Shown in pieces: positions 1 through 11,600 of a DNA stretch of 64,000 nt. This DNA comes from Mycoplasmopsis columboralis. GTDB lineage: Bacteria; Bacillota_I; Bacilli_A; Mycoplasmatales; Metamycoplasmataceae. Position 1 is the stretch's first letter, and every line of letters begins with the position of its first letter. Where the stretch lies: the NCBI RefSeq assembly GCF_900660675.1, contig NZ_LR215039.1:885549-949548 (forward strand), given 5' to 3'. The notes under the pieces were generated by a model. That model searched no databases. It was not told the DNA's origin and worked only from the letters and a program-made list of their open reading frames with translations. Made by a program: the position numbers and the translations under genes.

Positions 1-3000
1 GCAACTCCTGAGGCTAAAGCTCAATACGATAAACTTCTTAACGCTGCTAACAATTTAAAAAATAACATAAATCCTGATTCTAATGATCTGAATTCAACAA
101 ATATTGCTCCTCAAAGTGATGCAGCTTGAGATAAAGAAAATGTAGATAAACTTAACTCAGCCATTAAACAAGCGCAAGCGGAAGCGGCTCAATCAATTAT
201 TGATCAATTAGCAAACTTATCTCAAGAAGAAAAAAATAATTTAAAAAATAAAATTAATTCAGACCAAACGCTTGAACAAATGCAAGCAGTTGTTAATGGT
301 GCTGAAACATTAAATGCAAATAAACAAGGTGAAATTAATAAAATCAATGCTTTCGAACATTTAAACAATTCTCAAAAGACAAATATAATTCAAAAAATTA
401 AAGATGCTAACTTAGATCCGGATCTTAATCCACAATCTCCTAAAGTCTCTGATGAGGTAGCGAAAGCAACTACGCTAGATAAAGCAATGGAAAAACTTGA
501 GAATTTAGTTAATAACAAAGATAATGTTCACACTCAAGATAAATACAACAATGCCACTGACGAAAGCAAAAATAATTACGATAAATTAGTTCAGGCTGGA
601 AACCAACTTAAAAATAACACCAATCCAGATGATGTTAATTTAGCTCCACTTGTTAATTTAACAAAACCAGAAACTCCGAATTGATCTTTAGAAGATGTTC
701 AAAAACTCACTCAAGGAATTGAGGACACTTTAAAACAAGCTACTAAAGATGCAATTAATAAATTACCAAATCTTTCTCAAGCTGAAAAAGACGCTTTAAA
801 TAACTTAGTCGATGCTGTTGAAGATACTAATTCAAATGATTTAGATAACGTTCTAAACAAAGCTAAAACAATCAATGATAAAAAACAACAAACTATTGAT
901 TCAATTAATGCTTTAGATTATCTTTCAAATGATGAAAAAGAAAAATATATCAACAATGTTAAAGCTGAAGATCTTTCAGGTGTTGATAATTTTGATACTG
1001 ATACAACATTAACAGATGATTTAAATGCGTCTAAAACCACAAATGATGCTAAAAAAGCCAAAGATAAGACTTTAAACTTAGAGCATTTAAATGCCGATCA
1101 AAGAGCAGCGGTAACTCAAGCAATTAAAGACTCTAATTTAGAATCTATTGAAGGTAAAAATAATACTCCTTCAACTGAAAATGCTATTGCAAACGGAACC
1201 ACCTTAGATGAATCAATGAAAAACTTAAAAGATGTTAAAAACGCTCAACCAGAAGTAACATCTTCTCAATTGTTTGATTTAGCTACTCAAGACGCTAAAG
1301 ATAAATTCAATAACTTAATTGAAGCTATCAAAGAACTTGAAAATAACACAAATCCTGATGCAGATAAAGTAAATGATCCAAACATTAACGAAACATCTCC
1401 TAATTGATCAAAAGATAGCGTAGATACTTTAAAAGCAGATACAATTAATGCTCTGAAAGATGCATACAAAAAAGGAATTGATAATCTTCCTAATTTAAGT
1501 AATGATGAAAAGCAAGCTCTTAAAGATAAATTAGATAATCCTGAAATTGACACCTTAGAAGAAATTAAAGCAATTGAACAAGAAGCTTTAAAATTAAATG
1601 CTGATAAACAAAAAGAAATTGATGCTGTTGAAGCAAATTATCCACACTTAAACCAAGCTCAAAAAGACGGGGTCAAAAATGCAATTAAAAAAGCAAATTT
1701 AGATCCAGCTCTTAAAGAAAATTCTCCAACTGTAGCAAGTGTAAAAAACACCGCTTCAGAGCTTGATGCTTCAATGGATAAATCGCACCAAAGAAGTACT
1801 GAAGAAGAAAAAGTCAAATCTTCTGAATTATTTGCTAATGCTACTGCAGACACTAAAGCTAAATACGAAAAAGCTCTTGAAGCAGCAAAACAATTACAAA
1901 GTAATCAAAATCCTCAAGATGTTAGCGAACTTGAAGGAGTGACTCCTCAAAATAGTGCTAACTGACCTAAAGAACCAGTTGATGCGTTAAAAGCAAACTT
2001 AGAAAACACGCTTAAAGACGTAGCTAAAAGTTATGTTGATAATCTTCCAAATTTAAGCGATGCTGAAAAAACAGCTCTGAAAAATGCAATTACTAATTTA
2101 ATTGATCCTAGTTTTGAAAACATCAAGGATCTCACTGATAAAGCTAAAGCAATTAATAATAAAAAACAAGATACCATTGATGCAATCAATGCTTTAGATT
2201 ATCTTTCAAATGATGAAAAAGAAAAACACATCAATGATGTTAAAGGTGAAGATCTTTCAAATGTACCTAATTTAGCAGAAGATCAAACATTAACTCAAGA
2301 TCTTCAAGAAGCTAAAGCAACAAACGATGCTAAAAAAGCTAAAGATCAAGCTTTAGATTTACCATATTTAAACGAATCTCAAAGAGCAGCAGTAACTCAA
2401 GCAATTAAAGATTCTAATTTAAATGAAATTCCAGGAAAAGAAGACACTCCTTCAACTGAAGATGCAATTAATGATGGAAAAGCTTTAAATGAATCAATGA
2501 AAGAACTTGATGATCTTAAAAATGCTCAAGATGATATCAAAGCTTCAGAGTTATTTAATTTAGCAACTCCAGAATCTCAAGACAAATACAACACTTTAAT
2601 TGATGCCATTAAAGAACTTCAAGATAATAATAACCCTACAAGTGATCCTAATGTTGTACAAGATTCTCCAAACTGACCAAAAAACAGTGTGGATACCTTA
2701 AAGGTAGATACAATTAATGCACTTAAAGAAGCATATAAAAAAGGAATTGACAACCTTCCTAACTTAAGTGATGATGAAAAAGAAGCACTCAAAAATAAAC
2801 TTGATGATGCTCAAGCAGATACTTTAGCTGAAGTACAAGCTATCGCTAAAGAAGCAACTGATTTAAATAAACAAAAACAAGCTGAAATTGATGCAGTTGA
2901 AAGCACTTATCCACATTTAAACGATTCTCAACAACAAGCAGTTAGAGATGCAATTAAAAAAGCTAATGTTGATCCAAAACTTAAAGAAGGATCTCCAACC

Positions 3001-6000
3001 TTAGAAAATGTTAAAGACACCGCTGAAGCTTTAGATGCTTCAATGGAAGAATTAATTAATAGAACCAATGAAGATGAAAATGTTAAAGCTTCAGATTTAT
3101 TCGCAAAAGCTAGCGAGGAATCTAAAGCTAAATATTTAAAAGCTCTTGAAGCATCAAAACAACTTCAAAACGATCAAAATCCGAATGTAGATGGTTTGGA
3201 TAATTTAAACACTCAAGAAAATGCAAATTGAGTCAAAGATCCAGTAGATAAACTTAAAGCTAATTTACAAGAAGGACTTAAAGATGTGGCTAAAAGTTAC
3301 ATTGATAACTTGTCTAATTTAAATGAAAATGAAAAATCCACTCTTAAAGATTTAGTAACTAACTTGAAAAATCCTACTTTTGACGATATTGAAAAAGTTG
3401 CTAATAGAGCCAAAGAAATTAATGATAGAAAACAAGACGCAATTGACGCTGTAATTGCTGGTAAATACTTATCTGAAGATGAGAAAAATTACTTTAAAAA
3501 GCAAATTGTTGATACTGATTATTCAAATGAAGCTAACGACGAAGATAACGACATTGCTTTAGCTGAAATTATAAATGTAGCTTCATTAACTAACACTGAT
3601 AAGAAAACTCAATATGATAATTTGGACAGCTTACCTCATTTAAATGACTCTCAACGTCAAGCACTTAAAGAAGATGTTATTAACTCTAATTTAAATGCTA
3701 TTCCTAATTCAAATAATCCTTCAACAGAGTCAGTATCTCAAAAAGGAACTCAGTTAGATAATTCAATGAAACAACTTAGAGATTTTCTTGCTTTAAATCC
3801 TGAGATTCTTCAAGGTAATACTTACAATAATGCTACTGATGATTCAAAATCAAACTTTGATGATGTAGTATCTTTAGGAGTAAGTTTAGCTAATAACCAA
3901 ACACCTAAAGCAGATACTTTAAATAAAGTTAACACTACAATTGCAGATTCAGCAAAACAATTAAATGCAACAAATACTACTCCAAATTGAGATAAAGATA
4001 ACGTTGATAAATTAAATGCTCAATTGCTTGAAAAATACAAACAATTAGTTGAAGATAATATTGATAAACTACCTTATTTATCAGATGAAGAAAAACAACA
4101 ATTAGTTGATAAACTCAAAAGTTCAGATACAAATGATAAAGCTAAAGTTGATAAGATCTTAAAATTAGCTAATGATGTAAATGCTCAAAAACAAGAAATT
4201 GTTAACAAAATCAACGATCTTCCTCATCTATCTGAAGTAGAAAAACAAAGTTTTACTGATGATGTGATTGCTTCAAATCAAGTTCAAGATCCTTTAAATA
4301 CTTCACCTGAAGAACCAAATGATCAACCTAACAATTCAAATGAACTTGAAGATATTTTAGATAATTCAAGAAAAGCTGATTTAGATAAAGCTTTTGAAGA
4401 TTACATTCAAAACAATTTAACAAGTGAAGATACTAATGGTTCTAGAGAAGAACTTCAAAATTTACAAGATTTAATCAAAACCTTTGAAGATGACGATAAA
4501 ACCAAAGATAAAGATACTGATTATTCAAATTACAAAGAAGTAGCTGAAGCTCTTAAAAACATTGCTGATTTAAAAGATGCTTATAATGCATACTTAAATG
4601 CTGATGTTTCTAATGTAGATGAATATTCCGAAGCTAAAAACAAATTAGAGTCTAAAATAACTCAAGTTAATAAAGACATTGAATCTTTAGAAAAACAAAC
4701 ATTTAATGATCCAAGACTTGAAGATGTGAAAGCACAAATGCTTGCACAAGCCAAAAAAGATGTTTCTAAAGCTGATGCTGAAAAAGAAATTGTTGATGCG
4801 TTAGTTAATTTAGCTCATGATGCATATAATCCTGAACACTTTGAAGCTGCTTTAGCAAGTGCTCAAGCTAAATTAGATTCAGCTGAAGAAGATAAAAACA
4901 ATATCTTGCTTTCTCATTTACGTGATCCAGAAATTAATTATCCAGCACTAGCTGATAAATCTGATAATGATGAAGGTTTAGATGAAGATGAGTATAATAG
5001 ATACAAACCTACTTTAGAATCACCAATGTCTAATGTTGTAAAATCTGCATTGCAAAATTTTGGACCTTACAGAGCTCATTTAAGTGATGAAGCTAAAGCT
5101 CAATATAAAGCTCAACTTGATGAACTTGAATATCTTTCTCCACAAGAAAGAGAGCTATTTGAAAATCAAATTGATAAAGCTGAAAGAAATCGTGAAGCTA
5201 GAGCAATCATTGAAGAAGCTAAAAATGTCAATGCTGCTAAAAAAGAAATCGCTGATCATATTCGTGATTTTAAACATTTAAATGATTCACAAAAACAAGC
5301 TTATATTGACGAAGTAAAAGCAAATCCACTTCAAAGTAAAGATCCTCAAAGTGAAAAATCAATGGATCAGATTTTAGAAGATACTCAAAAACTTGATGAT
5401 AAAATGCTTGAGCTTAAAAATGCTTTAAAAGAAGCTTTAAACACTAAAAAAACTCCAATTTATCAAAATGCTTCTGAAGCAAAACAAAATGATTTTGATT
5501 GAGCTATTCGTGATGGTCAAAAAACTGTTGACAACTTGCCTCCAAGAAAACATCTTGATCCTAATTTAAATCTTGATGAAGTACAAACATTAATTGATAA
5601 TCTTAAAATTCAAGCCGATCAAGCTGCTCTTAGCGCAATTGATAATTTACCTTATGTACTTGAAAAAGACAAAGATAAATTAAAAGAAGAGTTAAACAAA
5701 GCTAAAAACCAAGATGAAGTAATTAAAGTCTTAAATAAAGCTAAAACCACAAATGACTTAATTAAACAAACTATCGATGCTTTAAATGACTTTAATAAAA
5801 ACACCAATGCTGAAAATTCAGACAAAATTAATGATTTATTAAATAAATTAGCTAAAGTTAATCCTGAAGTTAATTTAGATAATTTTAAAGACACAAAAGA
5901 AGCTATTAAAGCTAATAAAGAATTAAGTGATGTTTTAAAAGCTTATCGTGATAGTGAAATTCAAAGTGATACTTATGAACAAGCTAAAACTAACTTAGAA

Positions 6001-6504
6001 AACGTTTTAACCAAAGGTGTTGTATCTCTTGAAAGTCCATATTCACAAATGAATGATTTAGTATCAGATGTTTTAAGTGCTTCTACAACATTAAATGCGC
6101 AAGGACATAACGAAATTGCTTTAGTTGAAGCTTTAGTAAATCTTAACAAAGAAAACTTTGATTTATCAATGTTAAACAATCAAACAGCTGGAGCATTCGA
6201 CAAATACAATGCTTTAGCTGATAAAATTAAAAAATCTGCTTACTTTGATTTACTCAAAGAAGCTGCTAAAAATAACAATCATGTAATTAATGCAATTTAT
6301 CAATTAATTAAAGAAGTTGATGATGAAAACGCTTCTAACGTGATTCGTTCTGCATTACTTAAAAACTTTAAACCTCTTAAAGTAGGATACAACTCATGAT
6401 GAAAATGCTGATGATGATATGTAATTTTATCGGTAGGTTCAGCATCGCTAGTAGCTCTAGCTATTGCTGCTGGAAAACGTTTCAAAAGATCAAATAAACA
6501 ATAA
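1..6504 (+). CDS. Giant GA/FIVAR-like repeat surface protein, 3' part (5'-truncated)
   Basis: The reading frame is open from base 1 to a TAA when TGA is read as Trp; the start lies outside the window, leaving 2,167 residues. Residues 43-1330 are tandem Lys/Glu/Asn-rich helical modules, each opening with a Trp coded by TGA (at 127, 682, 1405, 1963, 2674, 3229, 3988). Recurrent elements are LPNLSxxEK, HLNxSQ and NATxxSK, which resemble the GA and FIVAR modules of extracellular matrix-binding proteins. From about residue 1330 a non-repeated, still helical region follows. The end is WWKCWWWY (2133-2140), an 18-residue hydrophobic segment and a basic tail (KRFKRSNKQ). It is probably anchored in the membrane by the C-terminus and exposed outside, for adhesion or host-factor binding. 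The family assignment is from pattern, not a search. The last 4,542 bp are collinear with the end of the gene at 8672. Confidence 0.85.
1963..6504 (+). repeat. Paralogous 3' block, copy 1 (matches 21758-26299)
   Basis: This 4,542-bp stretch runs from a module-opening TGA to the stop codon. The block at 21758-26299 has the same length, the same module sizes (about 240, 185 and 252 residues, then the unique C-terminal region), and long shared peptides such as LNDSQKQAYI, SEKSMDQIL and LDDKMLEL. A segmental duplication or gene-conversion partner is the simplest reading. Confidence 0.8.
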
Positions 6505-6514
6505 TTATTTATAG

Positions 6515-6546
6515 ACATTTCAACATTTAGTTGAAATGTTTTTTTG
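6515..6546 (+). terminator. Intrinsic terminator of the first giant gene
   Basis: A perfect 10-bp stem (ACATTTCAAC / GTTGAAATGT) with an ATTTA loop and a run of T lies 11 bases after the stop. Confidence 0.9.
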
Positions 6547-6663
6547 TAAAAAATACTTAAGTTAAAGTTAAATATATTTGATTATTATTTCTCTTTAAAA
6601 AGATTTGTTTGAAATAATACCTACATTTTATGCAATAAAAATAATAAAAAAATAAGTATCAAT

Positions 6664-6689
6664 AAGCTATCATACTTTTTTAATAGCTT
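6664..6689 (-). terminator. Possible terminator downstream of the pseudouridine synthase gene
   Basis: AAGCTAT and ATAGCTT form a 7-bp stem just past the minus-strand stop at 6694. The minus-strand T-rich stretch lies somewhat downstream (6640-6656) rather than immediately after, so this is weak. Confidence 0.35.
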
Positions 6690-6693
6690 AAAG

Positions 6694-7389
6694 TTACTCA
6701 TTTTCTAATTGTTGAATTTCTTCGTTTGTGAGCAAACGGTAATCTCCAATTCTTAAAGAATCATCTAACTGAAGATTTCCGAAAGTTAGTCTTTTTAAGT
6801 AAGTTACTTCATAATTTAAGGATTTAAACATTTTTTTAACTTGATGAAATTTGCCTTCAAAAATTGTTAGTTTGCAAGTGTTTTTATCAAGATTTGAGAC
6901 TGTACCTTTTGCTAAGTGATTTAAATCAATTAACACTCCTTTTTCAAATTCTTGGATAATGTTATTGTTTAAAATTCGATTTGTTTGCACATAATAAGTT
7001 TTGGGAACATGATTTTTAGGACTAAGTAATTTATGACCTAATTCTCCATTAGTTGATAAAATAATTAATCCTTCGGTGTCTTTGTCAAGTCTTCCTCAAA
7101 GAGCAAGATTTTTCTTAGGTATTTCATTTCCAATTAACTCAAATACTGTTTTGTCATTTTTGTCATAATTTGCACTTAAATAACCACTTGGTTTATTTAG
7201 CATTATATAGTAACGTTTAGTTTGATTTAAAATTTTATTTTTTATTGATATTTGATCATTTGGAGCACATTTTAATCCTAAATTAGCCACTTTTCCATTA
7301 ACTAAAACTTGTTTTCGTAAAATCAAATTTTTAATATCTTTTCGTGTGTAATTGGTATGTTCAGAAATTATTTTTTCAAGTCTTTGCAT
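6694..7389 (-). CDS. rsuA: 16S rRNA pseudouridine synthase, RsuA/RluB family
   Basis: 231 residues with one in-frame TGA (Trp). An N-terminal S4 RNA-binding domain (about 1-60) precedes the catalytic domain with the signature GRLDKDTEGL at about 99-108, where the Asp after RL is the nucleophile. HVPKTYYV and a C-terminal FHQVKKMF follow, as in RsuA, which makes pseudouridine 516 in 16S rRNA in E. coli. The length fits RsuA rather than the longer RluB, but the two are hard to separate by eye. The ATG has AGAAGG about 5 bases upstream. It starts 9 bases after the end of the lipoprotein gene, so the two are probably cotranscribed. Confidence 0.85.
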
Positions 7390-7398
7390 AAAACCTTC

Positions 7399-8408
7399 TT
7401 ATTTAAAAGAAACGTAATTCGGATTGTTTTGCGCTTTTAATAAATTAAATATTTTAAGATTCATTCAAGTTTCAAACATTTGTTCATTTAAAGCGCTAAA
7501 ATTTATTTCCAACTCTAATGCAGAGTATATTTTTAAAAATAAAGCAAAGAGAATTTGTTTATGTTGGTTGTTTAAAACTTGGTTGTGTTTTAAAATATAA
7601 GCAGAAATTTTGTCAAAGTAATTGTTTAAAATATTTGATTTAATGCGACTGTTTTCATATGCGCTTTCAAGTTGTGATCCTACTAAAGTTAAAAAGATGA
7701 TTTTTAGATCTTTTTAGTAACTGATTGTGTTTGCTCAAATTTAGATATCACAGTACTTATTGAACTGTTTAAGAGATCTTCGACAAAAGTATCTGTGTTT
7801 TTAAAAATGAATTTTTGTGAAACTTCTAATAAGTACTTCTCAATGTTTTGCTTGGTTGTTAAAATTGTTTGCTGTGGATAATCTTCATTAACTAATAAAT
7901 TATTTTCATTTACACTTGAAATTCCATTATATTTCAATAAACAAACATTATTTGGAACTATTTCTTTGCTACGAATGTAATGATAGTGATCTGGTGGTAT
8001 TTGTTTAAAACCAGCAATTGTGTATCTGCTAATGTAATTTGCATTAGAAGAATCGTTTCTTATTTTTCAAGACACTTTCATGTCAGCAAAAGAATTTCCA
8101 GGCAATTGAATAACTTCTTCAACTGTTGAATCAAGTATTAGGTTTGTTTTTGAATCAACTATTGTAGCGCCACTTATTAAATGCATACAATCTAACGCTT
8201 CAGCTGTATACTCACTTAATTGATCGTTCTTGTTTAAAAATCTAATTACCGGTTGTTGTTTAACTAAAGGTGTTTCTGAAAGAATTTGTAATATTGTTTC
8301 TTGTTTTTTTAAATTAGTTTCATCATTTGTTTTATTGCATGATACAGCAAAAGTCACAACTGTTGTAGTCGTAATTAACGGAAACAATAGTTTCAATCAT
8401 CTTTTCAT
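7399..8408 (-). pseudogene. Lipoprotein gene interrupted by a one-base frameshift
   Basis: The ATG at 8408 starts a protein with a basic N-terminus, a hydrophobic stretch and a lipobox (FAVS before Cys, about residue 23), so it would be a membrane lipoprotein. The frame ends at a TAA at 7704 (234 residues). A second frame stays open, with normal codon use, from 7719 to a TAA at 7399, only 9 bases before the rsuA start. Inserting one A into the minus-strand A5 run at 7711-7715 joins the frames into one protein of about 336 residues, reading SVTKKDLKIIF across the join. No family is recognised. It could be a real recent inactivation, a phase-variable state or a sequencing error. The start has no clear Shine-Dalgarno; a -10 box lies 8 bases upstream. 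Confidence 0.75.
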
Positions 8409-8416
8409 AATAATAA

Positions 8417-8443
8417 ATTATACTCAAGTATTTGCTTTGTAAA
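8417..8443 (-). promoter_or_regulatory. Promoter of the lipoprotein-rsuA unit, leaderless type
   Basis: On the minus strand TTTACA (8443-8438) and TATAAT (8422-8417) are separated by 15 bases, and the ATG at 8408 follows 8 bases after the -10 box. Transcription would begin at or next to the start codon. Confidence 0.6.
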
Positions 8444-8505
8444 AGTGCCTAAATTAACAAGTGAAAATACACTTCAAAAGGCAAAATTAACCCGTTTTCA
8501 GAATG

Positions 8506-8521
8506 TTTTTTTTTTTTTTTT
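8506..8521. repeat. T16 homopolymer between divergent surface genes
   Basis: An uninterrupted run of 16 T lies between the divergent lipoprotein and the 5,875-residue surface protein gene, about 85 bases upstream of the latter's -10 box. Tracts of this length are prone to slippage. Confidence 0.9.
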
Positions 8522-8605
8522 ATAAAATATTTTATAACCACGATTACACGAGCAAAAACACTTGTGTTAATGTTTTTTGAACCTAATTTCTATTTGGAAT
8601 ATTTA

Positions 8606-8611
8606 TATAAT
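8606..8611 (+). promoter_or_regulatory. Candidate -10 box for the giant surface gene
   Basis: TATAAT lies 60 bases before the chosen ATG. No convincing -35 box is seen at normal spacing; TTGAAC at 8577-8582 is too far away. Confidence 0.5.
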
Positions 8612-8671
8612 ACATTATATAAATGGCCTTATTAGGTTTATTTATTTGTGTAAATGAAAAAAGAGGTTTTT

Positions 8672-11600
8672 ATGAAAAATAAAAGATTAAAAAGAGTTTT
8701 AAGTTCTAATGTTGCTGTAGGTATTGCTGCACTAGGATCTATAGGTACTTTGTCTCTTACTGATGCTCAAGAACAAGAAAAAGCTCATTTGCAGGAGATT
8801 GAATCTAACATCGAAATATTCTTAACTACTCCTGGTTCAGGGTATCCTAACCCAGACAACTTGCCTTTGATGTCTGCTAAATACACCGATCCTTCTGGTA
8901 AAGTTACTACTGTTTCTCAACGAAATTTTTGAGATAGTTTTAAATTTACTGACTATGGATTTGAAGTTATTCTAAGAACAACCACAATTTTTGAAAGAGG
9001 TGAATTAGAAAATTCTTCTAGATTCTACAAAGATAATTCGGCACATATAGATTGAATAATTAGTGTTAGGTCTCTAACAGATCCAGCAGTTGAGTACTAT
9101 TCCACTACAAATAGAGTTACTACTGGTTATAAAACTGAACAGCAAAGATTGGATCAGATTATTAACGGATCAATGGCTACGCGAGATTTAGGTGAAATCG
9201 ATAAAAATAGAACCGTAAGTGATGTAACAGACCAAGAATTATTGGCTTATGTTAAAAAAGCAGAAAGAACTTCTGATAAAGCAGTTATCTCTCCGGGTCA
9301 GGATTTTCAAGTAGTAAGAAACGGAAGAACAATCACTATTACATATAGACTAAAAAGTACAAGAACTGATTCAAACACTACAGATCATTTGCGTAATCAA
9401 ACCGGTGCTCCTGATATATTCTCTAGAGCCACAAATACAATTACATTAGATGGTTTCTTAGAACCTGTGGATCCAACTCAAGAAACTAATCGTTTAAATC
9501 AAATTAAAAATGCTTCTTGAAGCGCAAATGGTAATGCTGATTATGCTAATAAATCAAACTTAATTACTTCTACTAACTTAACTTTTAAAGACACTATCAT
9601 AAAAGCAGTGTTAGAAAATGGACAAATAGCAACTTTTAGATACGATTCTGCTAATGGAGAAGTAAACAAATTAGTTTCAAGTGATCCAAATGTTGATTTT
9701 GAAATTAGAAATGTTACTTTTGAAAATAAAACAAATGCCCTTGACCAAAATGGAACACTAAGGGTTAATTTTGATGTATTTTCAAAAAGACCTCGTTTTG
9801 AAAACGTTTCAGTTTCTGCTTCTTCTCAAATAAATGGATTTAAAACTGAAGTTCAACGCTTAAATGAACTTTTTGCTCAAAAACGAAACACAATTATCAA
9901 TAACTTGTATTCTACAAGTGAAAAACAATCTTTAGCTTCATCAGTAACTAAAGATTCTTTAGCAGCCAAATTAACTACTTTATTTAACAATGCTTCTGAT
10001 AATGCTAAAGTAACTTCAACCTTAATTACTTCATTTACTACAAATAATGACAACGGTACAATTACTTTTACATACAAACTTAATTCAACTAGAAATCAGT
10101 TAACTACTCAAGTATCTTCAAATGATAGTGGTTCAATTACAATTGGTGGTTTTTTATCAGTTGCTAGTGAACAAGCTCGTATTGATGATTTAAACAATCG
10201 AGTAACTGCTGTTGATTATCAAGGAAAAGAAAATGTTCTTGCTGCTATTGAATTTAAGGATTTCAAAACTGCTACCGGAGCTTATAAAAAAGCAAATTTA
10301 CCTAGAGGTATAAAAAATAAATTATCTTACACAATTACTGATGCTTCAGGAACAACTCATACTTCGGTTTACAAAAACGGAAGACATGTTTTTGAATCTT
10401 TAAATGCATATGTAAAAAGTTATTACCTTAAAGATTTAACTAATTTAAATGATGCAGATGGACATTTAGATTCATACATTACTTTAGGTTCTTTAAATAC
10501 TAACTTAAATTCTCACTTAATTGAAAGAACTCCGACCTCATCAACTAATGCAATTAGATTAAACGGATTTAAAACCGAAATTCAAAGACTTACTGAAATT
10601 CTTGAAGACATTCATCCAAGTCTTGAAGGAAATTTATTTACTGCCGATGAAAAACAATTGAAAGCCTCAAAATATACTGCTGATCAAGTGAAAACAAGAT
10701 TAGCTAATTATTACAATGATAGCAATTTAAATGTAGTTGTTAAACCTTTTTCAGCAACACCAGATGATATAAATGGTCAATGAAATATCACCTACTCACT
10801 TAGTTCAACTAGAGATCAACTTTCAAGTGTTGATACTGTAAAAACCGCAGATAAAACTTTTGCCGAAACTGGTTTCTACACCGCAGCGAAAGAAAAAGCT
10901 CGTTTAGATGCTTTGATGAGAACTTTAACTGTTGATTATTCACCTAAAAACTTCTTATTAAATTGACCAACCACATTTGATCCAATAGCTAATTATTCTA
11001 AATTTATTTTTTCAGTAACTGATGATAAAGGCGTTCAACATCAAGGAGTTTTCCAAAATGGAGAATGAGTTTTTCCTACTGCTAATGCCAAAATAGTTAG
11101 GTTTGAACCATCTCAAATTACAAACCTCACAGATACAAGTGGTGCTTTTAGCATAAGAATTAACTTGCAATCAACAAAAGAAGATTTTGCAACCACTCAA
11201 TCAGATAATCAAAGTGCAGCAATTTATCTTAAAAGAATTCAAGGTTTTATTACAGAAACTCAACGCCTTAATACTTTAATTGACGATAGAGCTATTCTTA
11301 ATAATTCGAATATCTCAAATCAAATCAACAATAAAAATCGCCTTGCTTCAAGTGTTTCTAAGGATGAGTTAGTCGCTGCTATTAACGCAGTTATTCCTGA
11401 ATCACAAAAAGCTCAAGCGGTTAATGATCATCAGTTTCAAGTATCATACAATGATACCAATGGTACAATTAATGTTAGCTTCTGAATTGTGTCAAAACGT
11501 GATTCCTTAACTGACAAAAAATCAAATAAAAGAAGCTTTACTATATCTGGATTTAACACAGCAGCTCAAGAACAAGCTCGTCTTGATGATTTAAAAGCAA

